Assembly: GCF_000238595.1 (NCBI RefSeq)
Contig: NZ_AGTS01000159.1
Span: 1 to 64,000 of the forward strand
Origin: Acidovorax sp. NO-1
Lineage (GTDB): Bacteria > Pseudomonadota > Gammaproteobacteria > Burkholderiales > Burkholderiaceae_C
Direction of reading: 5' to 3'
DNA length: 64,000 bases
This document shows, piece by piece, positions 45,342 through 54,376 of the stretch. Position 1 is the first letter of the stretch; each line of letters opens with the position of its first letter. Under the pieces are notes generated by a model, which worked only from the letters and a program-made list of their open reading frames with translations, was not told the DNA's origin and did not search any database. Position numbers and translations under genes: made by a program.

Positions 45342-46393
45342 TGTTTAAAGTGCCCCCCATTTCCGCCGAGCGCCTGCCGGGCCTGTTGCGCGCCATGCCC
45401 AAGGCCGAGCTGCACATCCACATCGAGGGCTCGCTGGAGCCCGAGCTGATTTTTGCGCTCGCGCAGCGCAACGGGCTGACCTTGCCACATGCCAGCGTGC
45501 AAGAGCTGCGCAACGCCTACGCGTTTACCAACCTGCAGAGCTTTCTGGACATCTACTACGCGGGGGCCAGCGTGCTGTTGCACGAGCAGGATTTTTATGA
45601 CATGGCGCGCGCCTACTTGGGGCGCGCGGCGCGCGACAACGTGCTGCACACCGAAATCTTCTTTGACCCGCAAACCCATACCGAGCGCGGCGTGGCAATG
45701 GAAACCGTGATCAACGGCCTGCACCGCGCCTGCGAAGACGCGCGCACCGAGCTGGGCATCAGCGCCACGCTGATCCTGTGTTTCCTGCGCCACCTGAGCG
45801 AGGAATCCGCGTTTGAAACGCTGGAGCAGGCCATGCCGCTCATCGACAAGATCGTTGGTGTGGGCCTGGATTCCAGCGAACTGGGTCACCCGCCGGAAAA
45901 GTTTGCCCGCGTGTTCGCCCGCTGCAGTGAGCTGGGCCTGCACCTGGTCGCCCACGCGGGCGAGGAGGGCCCTGCGGCCTACATCTGGAGCGCGCTCGAT
46001 GTATTGAAGGTCGAGCGCATCGACCACGGCGTGCAGGCGGTGCACGACGCGGCGCTGATGCAACGCCTGGCGCAGGACCGCATTGCACTGACGGTGTGCC
46101 CGCTGTCGAACCAGAAGCTGTGCGTGTTCCCTAACCTCGCAGACCACAATCTGGGAAAGCTGCTGGATGCAGGCCTGGCGGCCACCGTCAATTCAGACGA
46201 CCCGGCGTACTTTGGCGGCTACATCAACGACAACTTCACGCAGGTGTTTGCCGCAACCGGGCTCACGGTGCGCAATGCCTACCAGCTGGCCTTCAACAGC
46301 TTTGAGGCGAGTTTTGCCAGCAACGCGGACAAACGCGTGTGGGAGCACAAGCTCAAGGAGACCTTCGAGCGCTACGTCGAGCACGACTACTGA
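45341..46393 (+). CDS. Adenine deaminase (adenosine-deaminase superfamily)
   Basis: Zinc or iron-dependent deaminase, 350 residues from ATG 45341. Metal-site motif [71 protein letters not shown] with the catalytic His and Glu; IDHGVQA; and [11 protein letters not shown]. These segments match the adenine (base) deaminase subgroup rather than adenosine deaminase, giving hypoxanthine for xanthine dehydrogenase. Translationally coupled to the Rieske gene. Its end overlaps the convergent HIT gene by 7 bases. Confidence 0.9.
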   Translation: MFKVPPISAERLPGLLRAMPKAELHIHIEGSLEPELIFALAQRNGLTLPHASVQELRNAYAFTNLQSFLDIYYAGASVLLHEQDFYDMARAYLGRAARDNVLHTEIFFDPQTHTERGVAMETVINGLHRACEDARTELGISATLILCFLRHLSEESAFETLEQAMPLIDKIVGVGLDSSELGHPPEKFARVFARCSELGLHLVAHAGEEGPAAYIWSALDVLKVERIDHGVQAVHDAALMQRLAQDRIALTVCPLSNQKLCVFPNLADHNLGKLLDAGLAATVNSDDPAYFGGYINDNFTQVFAATGLTVRNAYQLAFNSFEASFASNADKRVWEHKLKETFERYVEHDY

Positions 46394-46857
46394 CTGGCGG
46401 CGCGCGGCCCCGGCGTGGACGCCAGAGCGCCGCGCAGTTGCAGCGCGTAACCCTGCAGCACCTGTGCACCGGGTTCCTTGCGGGGCCAGCTCAGTGCGAT
46501 TCCGTCTTGCGCATGGCGGGGCACCACGTGCATGTGGAAATGGAACACGGTCTGGTCGCCTTCGCGGCCATTGGCCTGCAGCAGCGTGAGCCCCGGAGGG
46601 TTGAAGATGGTCTGCACCGCATGGGCCACGCGCCGGGCCGTCTGCATGACGGCGGCGGCCTCTTCGGCGGTGATATCCAGCAAGGTGGCGGCGTGGCGCT
46701 TGGTGGCCACCAGCACATGGCCGGGGTTCACCTGGCCGATGTCCATAAAGGCGATGGTCAGGGCATCCTCATAGACATCGGCATACGGGATCTCGCCAGC
46801 CACCAGGCGGCAGAAAATGCACTGTCCCGGGGGCGAGGTGTCTACAAACATGGGCAT
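46387..46857 (-). CDS. HIT family hydrolase
   Basis: 156 residues from ATG 46857, with AAGGAG 7 bases upstream; a second ATG lies two codons later. The histidine triad is HFHMHVVP, and [12 protein letters not shown] is the opening zinc-type motif common in this family. Expected to hydrolyse phosphoramidates or dinucleotides of purines, such as AMP derivatives. It lies on the opposite strand inside the purine region, convergent with adenine deaminase. Confidence 0.9.
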   Translation of the reverse strand: MPMFVDTSPPGQCIFCRLVAGEIPYADVYEDALTIAFMDIGQVNPGHVLVATKRHAATLLDITAEEAAAVMQTARRVAHAVQTIFNPPGLTLLQANGREGDQTVFHFHMHVVPRHAQDGIALSWPRKEPGAQVLQGYALQLRGALASTPGPRAASQ

Positions 46858-46943
46858 GCAGTGGCTCCTTGGCAATGGCAATTCAGTCGGCATCGTATCC
46901 GGGGCTGCGTGTCGGCCACGGCTGCTGCGGTAAAATCCGCCGC

Positions 46944-46975
46944 AAAGACCGCTGTCCCGGCGGTCTTTTTGTTTT
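46944..46975 (+). terminator. Terminator-like hairpin in the leader of the second BMP gene
   Basis: Perfect 9-bp stem AAAGACCGC / GCGGTCTTT (46944-46952 and 46960-46968) with a 7-base loop, followed by T-rich TTTTTGTTTT. It is only about 30 bases before the ATG at 47004 and no plus-strand gene precedes it closely, so it may act as an attenuator rather than an end-of-gene terminator. Confidence 0.7.
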
Positions 46976-47003
46976 GCCTTCCGGGACCATGTAGAGGAAC
47001 ACC

Positions 47004-48134
47004 ATGTACAAAAACCTCGCCACCGCACTGCGTGCGGCTTGTGTGAGTGCGCTTGCGGGCGCCGTATTCATCTCCCCCGTTTTCCCCCAGTCGGGTGCCC
47101 CCAGCGCCAGGGTGCAGCCAGCCCCGCCGATCAAGGCAGGGTTTGTCTATGTCACGCCGGTCACCGAAGCGGGCTGGACGCGCCAGCACGATGAGGGGCG
47201 CAAGGCGGTGCAAGCCGCACTGGGCGGCCAGGTCACAACCACCTTTGTCGAGAACGTGGCCGAAGGCGCCGATGCCGAGCGCGTGATCCGCGATCTGGCG
47301 GCCACGGGCCACCAGATCATCTTCACCCCCAGCTTTGGCTACATGGAGCCCACGCTCAAGGTGGCGCAGGACTATCCCAACGTCAAGTTTGAATCCATCA
47401 CCGGCTACAAGCAGTCCGCCAATGTGGCCACCGCCAACGCGCGGTACTACGAAGGCCGTTACCTGGCCGGCATGGCGGCAGGGCGCATGAGCAAGACTGG
47501 CGTGGCCGGGTTCGTGGCCGGCTTTCCCATCCCCGAAGTGCTGCAGGGTATCAACGCGTTCACGCTCGGTATGCGATCGGTCAACCCGCAGGCCACCGTC
47601 AAGGTGGTGTGGCTCAACGTCTGGTTTGACCCGCCCAGGGAGCGTGATGCCGCGATGGCATTGTTCAACCAGGATGTGGACGTGATTGCCTTTCACACCG
47701 GCTCTACGGCCGTGATGGCGGCCGCACAGGAGCGCGGAAAGATGGCAGTGGCCTACCACTCCGACATGCGGCGTACCGGGCCGGACGCGCAGATCGTGGC
47801 CGTCACGCACCAGTGGGGCCGCTATTACACCGAGCGCGTTCGTGCTGCGGCCAACGGCACCTGGAAAAGCGGCGACCTGTGGGGCGGTGTGCGCGAGGGC
47901 ATGATCCGCGTCGGCGACTTTGGCACCCGTGTGCCGGCGGCGGTGCAGCAGGAGGTGCTGAACGCGCAAAAGGCCATTGGAGCGGGCACGCTCCAGCCTT
48001 TCCGTGCGGGCAAGACCCCTGTGCGCGACAACGACGGGCAAGAGCGCATCGCCGCAGGCCAGGCGCTGGGTGATGCTCAGATCCTGCAGATGAACTGGCT
48101 GGTGGAAGGCGTGGTGGGCAAGCTGGCGCGTTGA
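47004..48134 (+). CDS. BMP family purine/nucleoside-binding protein (copy 2)
   Basis: 376 residues with a signal peptide to about residue 30 (no lipobox, unlike copy 1) and the BMP fold: GFVYVTPVTEAGWTRQHDEGRKAV, TPSFGYMEPTLKVAQDYP, ITGYKQSANVATANARYYEGRYLAGMAAGRMS and AGFPIPEVLQGINAF. It is a clear paralogue of the lipoprotein at 43091 and probably feeds the same importer with different specificity, being soluble and separately expressed. A terminator-like hairpin stands in its leader. Confidence 0.9.
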   Translation: MYKNLATALRAACVSALAGAVFISPVFPQSGAPSARVQPAPPIKAGFVYVTPVTEAGWTRQHDEGRKAVQAALGGQVTTTFVENVAEGADAERVIRDLAATGHQIIFTPSFGYMEPTLKVAQDYPNVKFESITGYKQSANVATANARYYEGRYLAGMAAGRMSKTGVAGFVAGFPIPEVLQGINAFTLGMRSVNPQATVKVVWLNVWFDPPRERDAAMALFNQDVDVIAFHTGSTAVMAAAQERGKMAVAYHSDMRRTGPDAQIVAVTHQWGRYYTERVRAAANGTWKSGDLWGGVREGMIRVGDFGTRVPAAVQQEVLNAQKAIGAGTLQPFRAGKTPVRDNDGQERIAAGQALGDAQILQMNWLVEGVVGKLAR

Positions 48135-48163
48135 GCGCCCCTTGCTGTCACATACTGCCCGGG

Positions 48164-48222
48164 CCCATGCCCCGCAAACTGCATCCATAGCCACTATGGG
48201 ATGCGCCGTATGCGGGCATGGG
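48164..48222. other. Long imperfect hairpin between BMP copy 2 and guaD
   Basis: Arms 48164-48190 and 48194-48222 pair over 21 bp: CCCATG/CATGGG, CCCGC/GCGGG, GCATCC/GGATGC and ATAG/CTAT, with a 3-base loop, one internal loop (AAACT against GCCGTAT) and single-base bulges. No T run follows, so it is not a classic terminator. It could stabilise mRNA, act as a translational control element for guaD (start 48246) or be a protein-binding cruciform. Confidence 0.65.
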
Positions 48223-48245
48223 AGGGTGCCGGTAAGCTAGTGCCC

Positions 48246-49556
48246 ATGTCCGTATACCGTTCTGCCCTTTTGCGCTTTGCCGATGATGGCCGCGCCCTGT
48301 ATGACGAAGATGGCCTGCTGGCGATCGGCCCGGATGCGCAGGGCCGCCAGCGGGTGCTGGCCGCAGGTTCGTGGCAGGCACTGGGCGCGCAATACGCAGA
48401 CCAGCCCGTGACCCACCTTCCGGGGCGCATCCTTGCGCCCGGGTTTGTGGACATGCACATCCACTTCCCGCAGACGGACGTGATCGGCTCGCCCGCCGAC
48501 GGGTTGCTGCCCTGGCTGGAGAACTACACTTTTCCGCATGAAAAACGCTTTGCAGCGCCCGACTACAGTGCGCAGATAGCTCAGTTTTTCATAGCAGAGC
48601 TGTTGCGCAACGGCGTGACCACGGCGCTGGCTTTTTCCACCTCTCACCCCGCGTCGGCTGAGGCTCTGTTCGCAGAGGCCCAGCGGCACCAGATGCGCCT
48701 GATAACCGGCAAGGTGCTGCAGGACCGCCACTCGCCCGACGGCGTGCGCGACGACACCGAGCAAAGCCTCATCGATACCGAAGCGCTGATCCAGCGCTGG
48801 CATGGTGTGGACCGCTTGGGCTATGCCATCACGCCGCGGTTTGCGCCCACCAGCACCCCCGCGCAGCTGCGCGGCGCTGGCGAGCTGGCGGCGCGATACC
48901 CCGATGTGTGGATCCAGTCGCATGTGGCGGAGAACCTGGATGAAATCCGCTGGGCGCGCGAGCTGTTCCCGCGCTCGCGCAGCTACCTGGGCGTGTACGA
49001 CGATTTCGGCCTGATGCGCGAGCGAGCCGTGTATGCCCATTGCATCCACTTTGACGACGACGACCGCGCCCTGATGCGCGACACGGGCGCGGTGGCAGCC
49101 ATCAGCCCCACGAGCAACCTCTTTCTGGGAAGCGGTTTTTTCGACTACGCCAGCGCCGACCGGGTGGGGTTTGGCTACGGCCTGGCCAGCGATGTGGGCG
49201 GTGGCACGAGCTTCAGCCCCTTCCATACGATGCTGGCGGCCTATTACGTGGGGCGCACCACCGTCGAAGGTCCGCAGACCAAGCAGGGCCTGAGCCTCTC
49301 GCCCCAGCAGCTGTGGTGGCAACACACCGCGGGTGCGGCCCGGGCGCTGGGCCTTGCGGGCGTGGTGGGCAACCTGCAGCCCGGGTGCGAGGCCGACTTT
49401 CTGGTGCTCAACCCCGCAGCCACGCCGCTGCTGGCGCGCAAGACCCGCCAGGCCCGCAACCTCGATGAGCTGTTGTTTGCGCTGATCGTGCTCGGCGATG
49501 ACCGCGTTGTGGAAAAAACCGTGATTTCTCAAGCAAAATACGGCTCCAGCGCATGA
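48246..49556 (+). CDS. guaD: Guanine deaminase
   Basis: Amidohydrolase converting guanine to xanthine, 436 residues from ATG 48246 ([15 protein letters not shown]). Metal ligands and signature: [44 protein letters not shown] and [12 protein letters not shown]-terminal [11 protein letters not shown] closes the barrel. It completes the purine route to xanthine with adenine deaminase and XdhAB. The last codons (after VEKTV) and the stop derive from an R1 repeat. Confidence 0.94.
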   Translation: MSVYRSALLRFADDGRALYDEDGLLAIGPDAQGRQRVLAAGSWQALGAQYADQPVTHLPGRILAPGFVDMHIHFPQTDVIGSPADGLLPWLENYTFPHEKRFAAPDYSAQIAQFFIAELLRNGVTTALAFSTSHPASAEALFAEAQRHQMRLITGKVLQDRHSPDGVRDDTEQSLIDTEALIQRWHGVDRLGYAITPRFAPTSTPAQLRGAGELAARYPDVWIQSHVAENLDEIRWARELFPRSRSYLGVYDDFGLMRERAVYAHCIHFDDDDRALMRDTGAVAAISPTSNLFLGSGFFDYASADRVGFGYGLASDVGGGTSFSPFHTMLAAYYVGRTTVEGPQTKQGLSLSPQQLWWQHTAGAARALGLAGVVGNLQPGCEADFLVLNPAATPLLARKTRQARNLDELLFALIVLGDDRVVEKTVISQAKYGSSA

Positions 49557-49589
49557 TCATCAAGCGCCAATAGCTACAAAATTAATAGC
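49525..49589 (-). repeat. R1 dispersed repeat, copy 9, across the guaD stop codon
   Basis: Reverse-orientation copy: TCAAGCAAAATACGGCTCC, AGCGCATGATCATCAAGCGCC core and TAGCTACAAAATTAATAGC arm. It encodes the last 10 or so residues of guanine deaminase and extends into the gap before dcd. Confidence 0.78.
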
Positions 49590-49635
49590 GCCCCGGGTTT
49601 TTCGGCCCTGGGGCCACAGCGCAGGGACTTCAGCC

Positions 49636-50208
49636 ATGAGCATCAAGAGCGACAAATGGATCCGCCGCATGGCGGCCGAGCACGGCATGATCGAACCGTT
49701 CGAACCCGGCCAGGTGCGTGAGGCCGAGGGCAAGAAGATCATCAGCTACGGTACCAGCAGCTACGGCTACGACATCCGCTGCGCGCCAGAATTCAAGGTG
49801 TTCACCAACATCCACAGCACGGTGGTGGACCCCAAGAACTTCGACGAAAAGAGCTTTGTCGATTTTGAGGGCGACAGCTGCATCATCCCGCCCAACAGCT
49901 TTGCGCTGGCGCGCACCGTGGAGTACTTTCGCATCCCGCGCAACGTGCTCACCATCTGCCTGGGCAAAAGCACCTACGCCCGCTGCGGCATCATCGTCAA
50001 CGTGACGCCCTTTGAGCCCGAATGGGAGGGCTATGTGACGCTGGAGTTTTCCAATACCACCCCGCTGCCTGCGCGCATCTACGCGGGTGAGGGCTGTGCC
50101 CAGGTGTTGTTCTTCGAAAGCGACAAGGACGATGTGTGCGAGGTGAGCTACCGCGACCGCGGCGGCAAGTACCAGGGGCAGGTGGGCGTGACACTGCCCA
50201 AGGCTTGA
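49636..50208 (+). CDS. dcd: dCTP deaminase
   Basis: Deaminates dCTP to dUTP in dTTP synthesis; 190 residues, the normal bacterial length. Motifs: [26 protein letters not shown] with conserved Ser and Arg, and the catalytic Glu in [18 protein letters not shown]-terminal YQGQ segment is present. It is alone, downstream of the R1 copy at the end of guaD. Confidence 0.95.
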   Translation: MSIKSDKWIRRMAAEHGMIEPFEPGQVREAEGKKIISYGTSSYGYDIRCAPEFKVFTNIHSTVVDPKNFDEKSFVDFEGDSCIIPPNSFALARTVEYFRIPRNVLTICLGKSTYARCGIIVNVTPFEPEWEGYVTLEFSNTTPLPARIYAGEGCAQVLFFESDKDDVCEVSYRDRGGKYQGQVGVTLPKA

Positions 50209-50356
50209 TCGCTCGCACGCCAGGGCAACTTGGCGGCGCCTGTGCAAAGCCGGTGTCCTACAAGGCCTCGTTCCTTTGGCTGAAGTGTTGCGAGAGGACA
50301 CATCCGTAGCATCTGGTCATGCCATCGGATGGTCCGGTGGCCAGAAGGAGTCCACC

Positions 50357-50740
50357 ATGCTGACCTTTGCTGCAACATCTGCACCCGCCAAGGCCCGGGA
50401 TGATGTGCTTTCTCATTTGCCAGTGCGCGATGCGCGCGAAAGTCGTGCACTGTGCGGAACGGCGCTCATGGAGCACCCGGCGCACGTTCAGTCGCACTCA
50501 CACTCGCACTCGCACTATTGGCCCTGTGATCTGCTCAACGCCTTCATCCTCCGGATGGCAGCAGCGGGCCGCTGCGTGAACACCGCGATGATGCTGGGCC
50601 ACAAGCCGTATGCCTTGGAGCAGCTGGCCGCTGCGCGTGCCGTGCCGGATGAAGGTCTGCACGCTGCTGCAAACCGCCTGCAGGCCTACTTCGAGGTAGC
50701 AGCGCCACGGGGGTGCGAAGTGGTGGCGGCGATCGACTAG
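50357..50740 (+). CDS. Hypothetical protein with a His-Ser repeat
   Basis: 127 residues from ATG 50357, with AAGGAG 6 bases upstream. The middle contains HSHSHSHSHYWPCDLLNAF, a possible metal-binding stretch, and the second half is helical (LNAFILRMAAAGRCVNTAMML, LEQLAAARAVPDEGLHAAANRLQAYF split here into two helices). No signal peptide or membrane segment. I recognise no family. It is convergent with the diguanylate cyclase gene. Confidence 0.6.
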   Translation: MLTFAATSAPAKARDDVLSHLPVRDARESRALCGTALMEHPAHVQSHSHSHSHYWPCDLLNAFILRMAAAGRCVNTAMMLGHKPYALEQLAAARAVPDEGLHAAANRLQAYFEVAAPRGCEVVAAID

Positions 50741-50803
50741 TGCCAAGGCGCCCCGTGGGGAGCGGGCCTCTATTCATCGGCGAGCTGCCCAGGCGCCTGG
50801 CGA

Positions 50804-52501
50804 TCACTCTTCCACGCAGACCCTGTTGCGCCCCCGGCGCTTTGCTTCGTACAGCGCGGCATCCGCCCGCCGCAGCATGTCGGCGCCGGTGTCCTGCAGG
50901 TCCCGCAGGGTGCCCACCCCGGCACTCACGGTGATGTGCCCGACCACGGGATCGTGCTGTTCCGCCATGGAGTCGATCAGAGTCTGAGCGATGGCCTGGG
51001 CGCCTGCCAGGTCTGTATCCGGCAGCAGCGCCACAAATTCCTCGCCTCCCAGGCGCGCCACCACGTCCGAGCTGCGCAGCCGCGTCTCCAGCGTTTGCCC
51101 AAGCCGGCGCAGCACTTCGTCGCCGACCTCGTGGCCGTAGGTGTCGTTGACCCGCTTGAAGTGGTCCACATCGACGGCAATCAGGCTCAACGGGCGTTGG
51201 CTGCGCCGTGCCAGCGCCATGGCAAAGGCCATCTGGGTTTCAAAGCCCCGGCGGTTGAGCAGGCCCGTGAGCGCGTCGGTACGCGCCTGCAGATCCAGCG
51301 CGCGGTTGGCCGCCTCGAGCTCCAGCGTGCGCAGGCGCACTTTCTCTTCCATGGCGCCGCGCGCGGCAATGAGCCGGTGGGTCATGCGGCCGAGCGCCCC
51401 CGAAAGCTGCCGCACCTCACGGCTGCTGTGCGCCTGGGGAATGTGCGTATCTTGCCGATCTGCCTCCACGGCGCTGGCGGCGTGCGCCAGGGCATACAGA
51501 TCTTCGCTGAGGCGGCGTGCGGCCAGCCACGCCAGGACCGACGCGAAGAGTGCGGCGGCCAGCCCGATCATCAACGCCATGCGCACCGCTTTGTTGGCTT
51601 CGGCAAAGGCCAGTTCCACCGGCTCGCGCGCAACCACATACCAGCCCAGATCGCTCTCGGGGTTGCGCGCCGGCAGCGGTGTGATGGCGGTGAGGTACAG
51701 GCGTCCATCGGCCCACCGGGTCACCGCTGCGGGGTTTTTTTCACGCCGCAGGCCTTGTCGCCGGTCGGAACCTACCGGCAGGCGCTGCCCGGCGTCCTGC
51801 AGGGCACGGGTCTTGCCATTGGGGGCATAGATTAGCGCTTCCTGCTGGTCAAACACGAATAGCTCCACCGCAGTCTCATTGGTGCGCTCAGGGGTCAGGC
51901 TTTCGATCACCTCCCGCGTCCACTCCCAGCTGCCATGAATGCCCAGCACGCCCACCGTGGTGGGTCCCAGCCGGATGGGTGCTGAAAAATCGACAAAGCG
52001 GTGGGGCTCGCCCGACGCCGTGGGGGGCAGCAACTTCTCGAGCAATTTGGCAGGGTGCACGTCGCCCACATACAGATGCTTCAGACCTTCCTGGAACCAG
52101 GGGCGCTCGGCCACGTTCTGGCCCACCAGGAGGCTGCCGGTGGCGGCGCGCACCACGCCCTGCGCGTCGGCCACACCGATCCACACGCTGTGGGGTTGGG
52201 TGGCCTGGCTGCGTGCCAGCATGTGGTGCGCCTCGGCAGAGTCCAGCCCCTTGCTCCAGATGACCTCGGACGCCGCCAGCACCTCGACCTCGCGGCTGCG
52301 CTCGTGCAGACCATTGCTGAGCAGTCTGCCCGCGTTGTGGGCAATCACTTGCAGTGACGAGCCGGCGTCGCGTTCGATGCGGTACTTGAGCAGTTCGCCA
52401 AACCCCAGCGACAGCAGCACGGCCAGGCCGACCACCAGCGTGCCGAACACCAGCGCGATCTGTGTGCGCAGGCTGTAGTCGGAAAACCGCTTGAAGTTCA
52501 T
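50804..52501 (-). CDS. Membrane diguanylate cyclase (sensor-HAMP-like-GGDEF)
   Basis: 565 residues. First membrane segment at 14-33, periplasmic Cache-like sensor (to about 295), second membrane segment (MALMIGLAAALFASVLAWLAA), HAMP-like linker with coiled coil, and a GGDEF domain with GGEEF near residue 485, preceded by the RxxD inhibitory site (RSSD). All catalytic features are present, so it should make c-di-GMP; no EAL domain. Its start overlaps the ornithine-cyclodeaminase-like gene's stop as ATGA. Confidence 0.92.
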   Translation of the reverse strand: MNFKRFSDYSLRTQIALVFGTLVVGLAVLLSLGFGELLKYRIERDAGSSLQVIAHNAGRLLSNGLHERSREVEVLAASEVIWSKGLDSAEAHHMLARSQATQPHSVWIGVADAQGVVRAATGSLLVGQNVAERPWFQEGLKHLYVGDVHPAKLLEKLLPPTASGEPHRFVDFSAPIRLGPTTVGVLGIHGSWEWTREVIESLTPERTNETAVELFVFDQQEALIYAPNGKTRALQDAGQRLPVGSDRRQGLRREKNPAAVTRWADGRLYLTAITPLPARNPESDLGWYVVAREPVELAFAEANKAVRMALMIGLAAALFASVLAWLAARRLSEDLYALAHAASAVEADRQDTHIPQAHSSREVRQLSGALGRMTHRLIAARGAMEEKVRLRTLELEAANRALDLQARTDALTGLLNRRGFETQMAFAMALARRSQRPLSLIAVDVDHFKRVNDTYGHEVGDEVLRRLGQTLETRLRSSDVVARLGGEEFVALLPDTDLAGAQAIAQTLIDSMAEQHDPVVGHITVSAGVGTLRDLQDTGADMLRRADAALYEAKRRGRNRVCVEE

Positions 52502-53469
52502 GGCGTCGTCCGTGCGGCCGGGTGGGTGGCGCCTGCGGGGTGCGGGCGCATGGCCAGCCGGGCGGCTGCAAGGTCCCAGCCCGCCCAGCCGCAGCTTTTG
52601 AACAGCACCGGGCCGGTGGCAGGGGGGAAGCCGTTGCGCACAAGTTGGCCCAGCGTTGGCAATGGATTTGCATCCAGCCCCGCCTGGAGCAAATCACCGG
52701 CTTCGTACCGCGCATCGTCGCTGTCCAGCACGATGCGCCCGTGCGCTGCCACATGGTGGCAGAACGATGGAGAAAGCTCGGCCATGTTCTCGGTGAACGC
52801 GCCCACTGCCGCCACGAATGCGTCGGCCCGTGGCGGCGCACTCAGCACCACCGCTTGCGCGGGCGTGCACACCGCGACCAGGGGGCAATGGGGCAGGGCG
52901 GCATCCGCATCGGTCACGGTGTGGGCCTGGGCACCGACCGTCGCGGCATGCCGGGCGAGCTTTTGGGCGCTGGCCGCGCTGCGCGATGCGATCCAGACTT
53001 CTGTCACCCCCAGGCCTTCCACGAACGCCTCCAGGTGCGCCAGGCCCTGGACACCCGCACCCACGATGAGCAGCGGACCCGCAGGCTTTTGCGCAAGATG
53101 CCGGGCAGCCAGCAGCGAGACAGCGGCCGTCCGGCGTGCCGTGATCGTGGGGCCGTCCAGTACAAGGCGGCGTTCGCCCGTCAGAACATCAAACACCACG
53201 ACATCGCCCTGGATCGCGGGCCGGTGGGTACCGGCGTTGGCGGGCGTGAGCGTGATCAGCTTGGTCATCGCCACCTGGCTGTCGGTGGCGGGCATCACGA
53301 ACAGGCTGCCGCCGCCGGGCAGAGGCAGTACCGTGCGGGCGGGCACTGACACCGTATCGTCCCGCAGCAGGGCCCCGATTTCGTCGGCCAGCGCGTTCCA
53401 GGGAAGGCAGGCCCGGGTGGCGGTGGCGTCGAGCGCGCCGGCTGTCAGGGAGGATGGTTGCACAGGCAT
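52498..53469 (-). CDS. Ornithine cyclodeaminase / delta1-pyrroline-2-carboxylate reductase family protein
   Basis: 323 residues from ATG 53469 (MPVQPSSLTAGALD). NAD(P)-binding loop LLIVGAGVQGLAHLEAF, SLFVMPATDSQVAMTKLITLTP split region near 55-75 with the conserved Lys, and FVAAVGAFTENMAELSP. The family includes ornithine cyclodeaminase and reductases of cyclic imino acids; the missing residues of true ornithine cyclodeaminase cannot be judged by eye. Its end overlaps the diguanylate cyclase start (ATGA), an unexpected coupling of an imino-acid enzyme with c-di-GMP signalling. Confidence 0.82.
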   Translation of the reverse strand: MPVQPSSLTAGALDATATRACLPWNALADEIGALLRDDTVSVPARTVLPLPGGGSLFVMPATDSQVAMTKLITLTPANAGTHRPAIQGDVVVFDVLTGERRLVLDGPTITARRTAAVSLLAARHLAQKPAGPLLIVGAGVQGLAHLEAFVEGLGVTEVWIASRSAASAQKLARHAATVGAQAHTVTDADAALPHCPLVAVCTPAQAVVLSAPPRADAFVAAVGAFTENMAELSPSFCHHVAAHGRIVLDSDDARYEAGDLLQAGLDANPLPTLGQLVRNGFPPATGPVLFKSCGWAGWDLAAARLAMRPHPAGATHPAARTTP

Positions 53470-53578
53470 GGCGGAACTGTACACAGGCTGGCTACGCGGT
53501 GGGAGCGGACAAGCCCCAGTCGCGCGCGGGATGTTGCCCGGGTAACTTGTGGCTGCAAGCGGCTGCCGGTGTTGGGGG

Positions 53579-54265
53579 TCAGTGGGTTGCGCCCGCGCCG
53601 AGGGCAATGTCTTCTGGCGTCAAGACGGCGGCCCATAAAGCGGCGTGGGTGCCGCGCACCATGTCTCGCAGCGCCAGGTGGGGCACGCCCTGGCCCGGCA
53701 GCCAGGGGACATGGATAAATCCGCCCCGGGCGCCCGCCGCGCCCGCACCCTGCGTTTGCAGCAGGTGCAGCAGGCCATACAGCACATGGTTGCAGACAAA
53801 GGTCCCGGCGGTCTGTGAAACCTCGCAGGGCACCCCGGCGCGCAGCACGCCCTGCAGAATGGCCTTGACGGGCAGACTGGAGAAATATGCAGCAGGCCCG
53901 CCGGGCACCACCGGCGTGTCGATCGGCTGGTGGCCTGCGTTGTCGGGGATGCGGGCGTCGTTGATGTTGATCCCCACCCGCTCCAGTGACAGGGCATTGC
54001 GCCCCCCGGCCTGGCCGAGGCAGACGACCAGCGCTGGCCGGTGTGTGGCCACCAGCGTTTCCAGTTGCTGCAGCGACTTGCCAAACACCGTGGACAGTTG
54101 CGCAGCCACCACGCGGCGCCCGGCAATGCGCTGTCCGTCCAGTGCTTGGGCCACCAGCCAGCTGGGGTTCAGGGTGTCTGTGCCAAAAGGGTCGAAGCCC
54201 GTGAGCAGGATCACGCCGGTGCTGTCAGCGGTGCGTGTGGACTGTGGATTTGATGGGTGCGCCAT
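53579..54265 (-). CDS. pcp: Pyrrolidone-carboxylate peptidase
   Basis: Removes N-terminal pyroglutamate; 228 residues from ATG 54265 (MAHPSNPQST). Family motifs: LLTGFDPFG, catalytic Glu in LERVGININDARIPDN, catalytic Cys in AGTFVCNHVLYG, catalytic His in GFIHVPWLP. The gene is separated by 109 bases from the ornithine-cyclodeaminase-like gene on the same strand and is divergent from the zinc metallopeptidase. Confidence 0.94.
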   Translation of the reverse strand: MAHPSNPQSTRTADSTGVILLTGFDPFGTDTLNPSWLVAQALDGQRIAGRRVVAAQLSTVFGKSLQQLETLVATHRPALVVCLGQAGGRNALSLERVGININDARIPDNAGHQPIDTPVVPGGPAAYFSSLPVKAILQGVLRAGVPCEVSQTAGTFVCNHVLYGLLHLLQTQGAGAAGARGGFIHVPWLPGQGVPHLALRDMVRGTHAALWAAVLTPEDIALGAGATH

Positions 54266-54376
54266 GAGGGACTGTAGGGTTTCTTCCCGAGCCATGGTAG
54301 TGGCTGCGCCGGGTACGTGCACGGCGCGTAATATGGCGGCATGGCCGTTCTTTCGGGATGGCACCGGAGGCACCGT

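Noticed and set aside
48573-48620. R1-like stretch inside guaD (TTTTTCATAGC...GAGCTGTTGCGC)
   Set aside because: Only part of the pattern is present, the AAGCGC half is missing, and the encoded residues ([12 protein letters not shown]) are conserved in guanine deaminases, so chance similarity is more likely.
50492-50521. CAC/TCG-type repeats in the hypothetical gene as a possible CRISPR or microsatellite
   Set aside because: They are codons of a His-Ser run inside a gene with a good ribosome site; no spacer structure.
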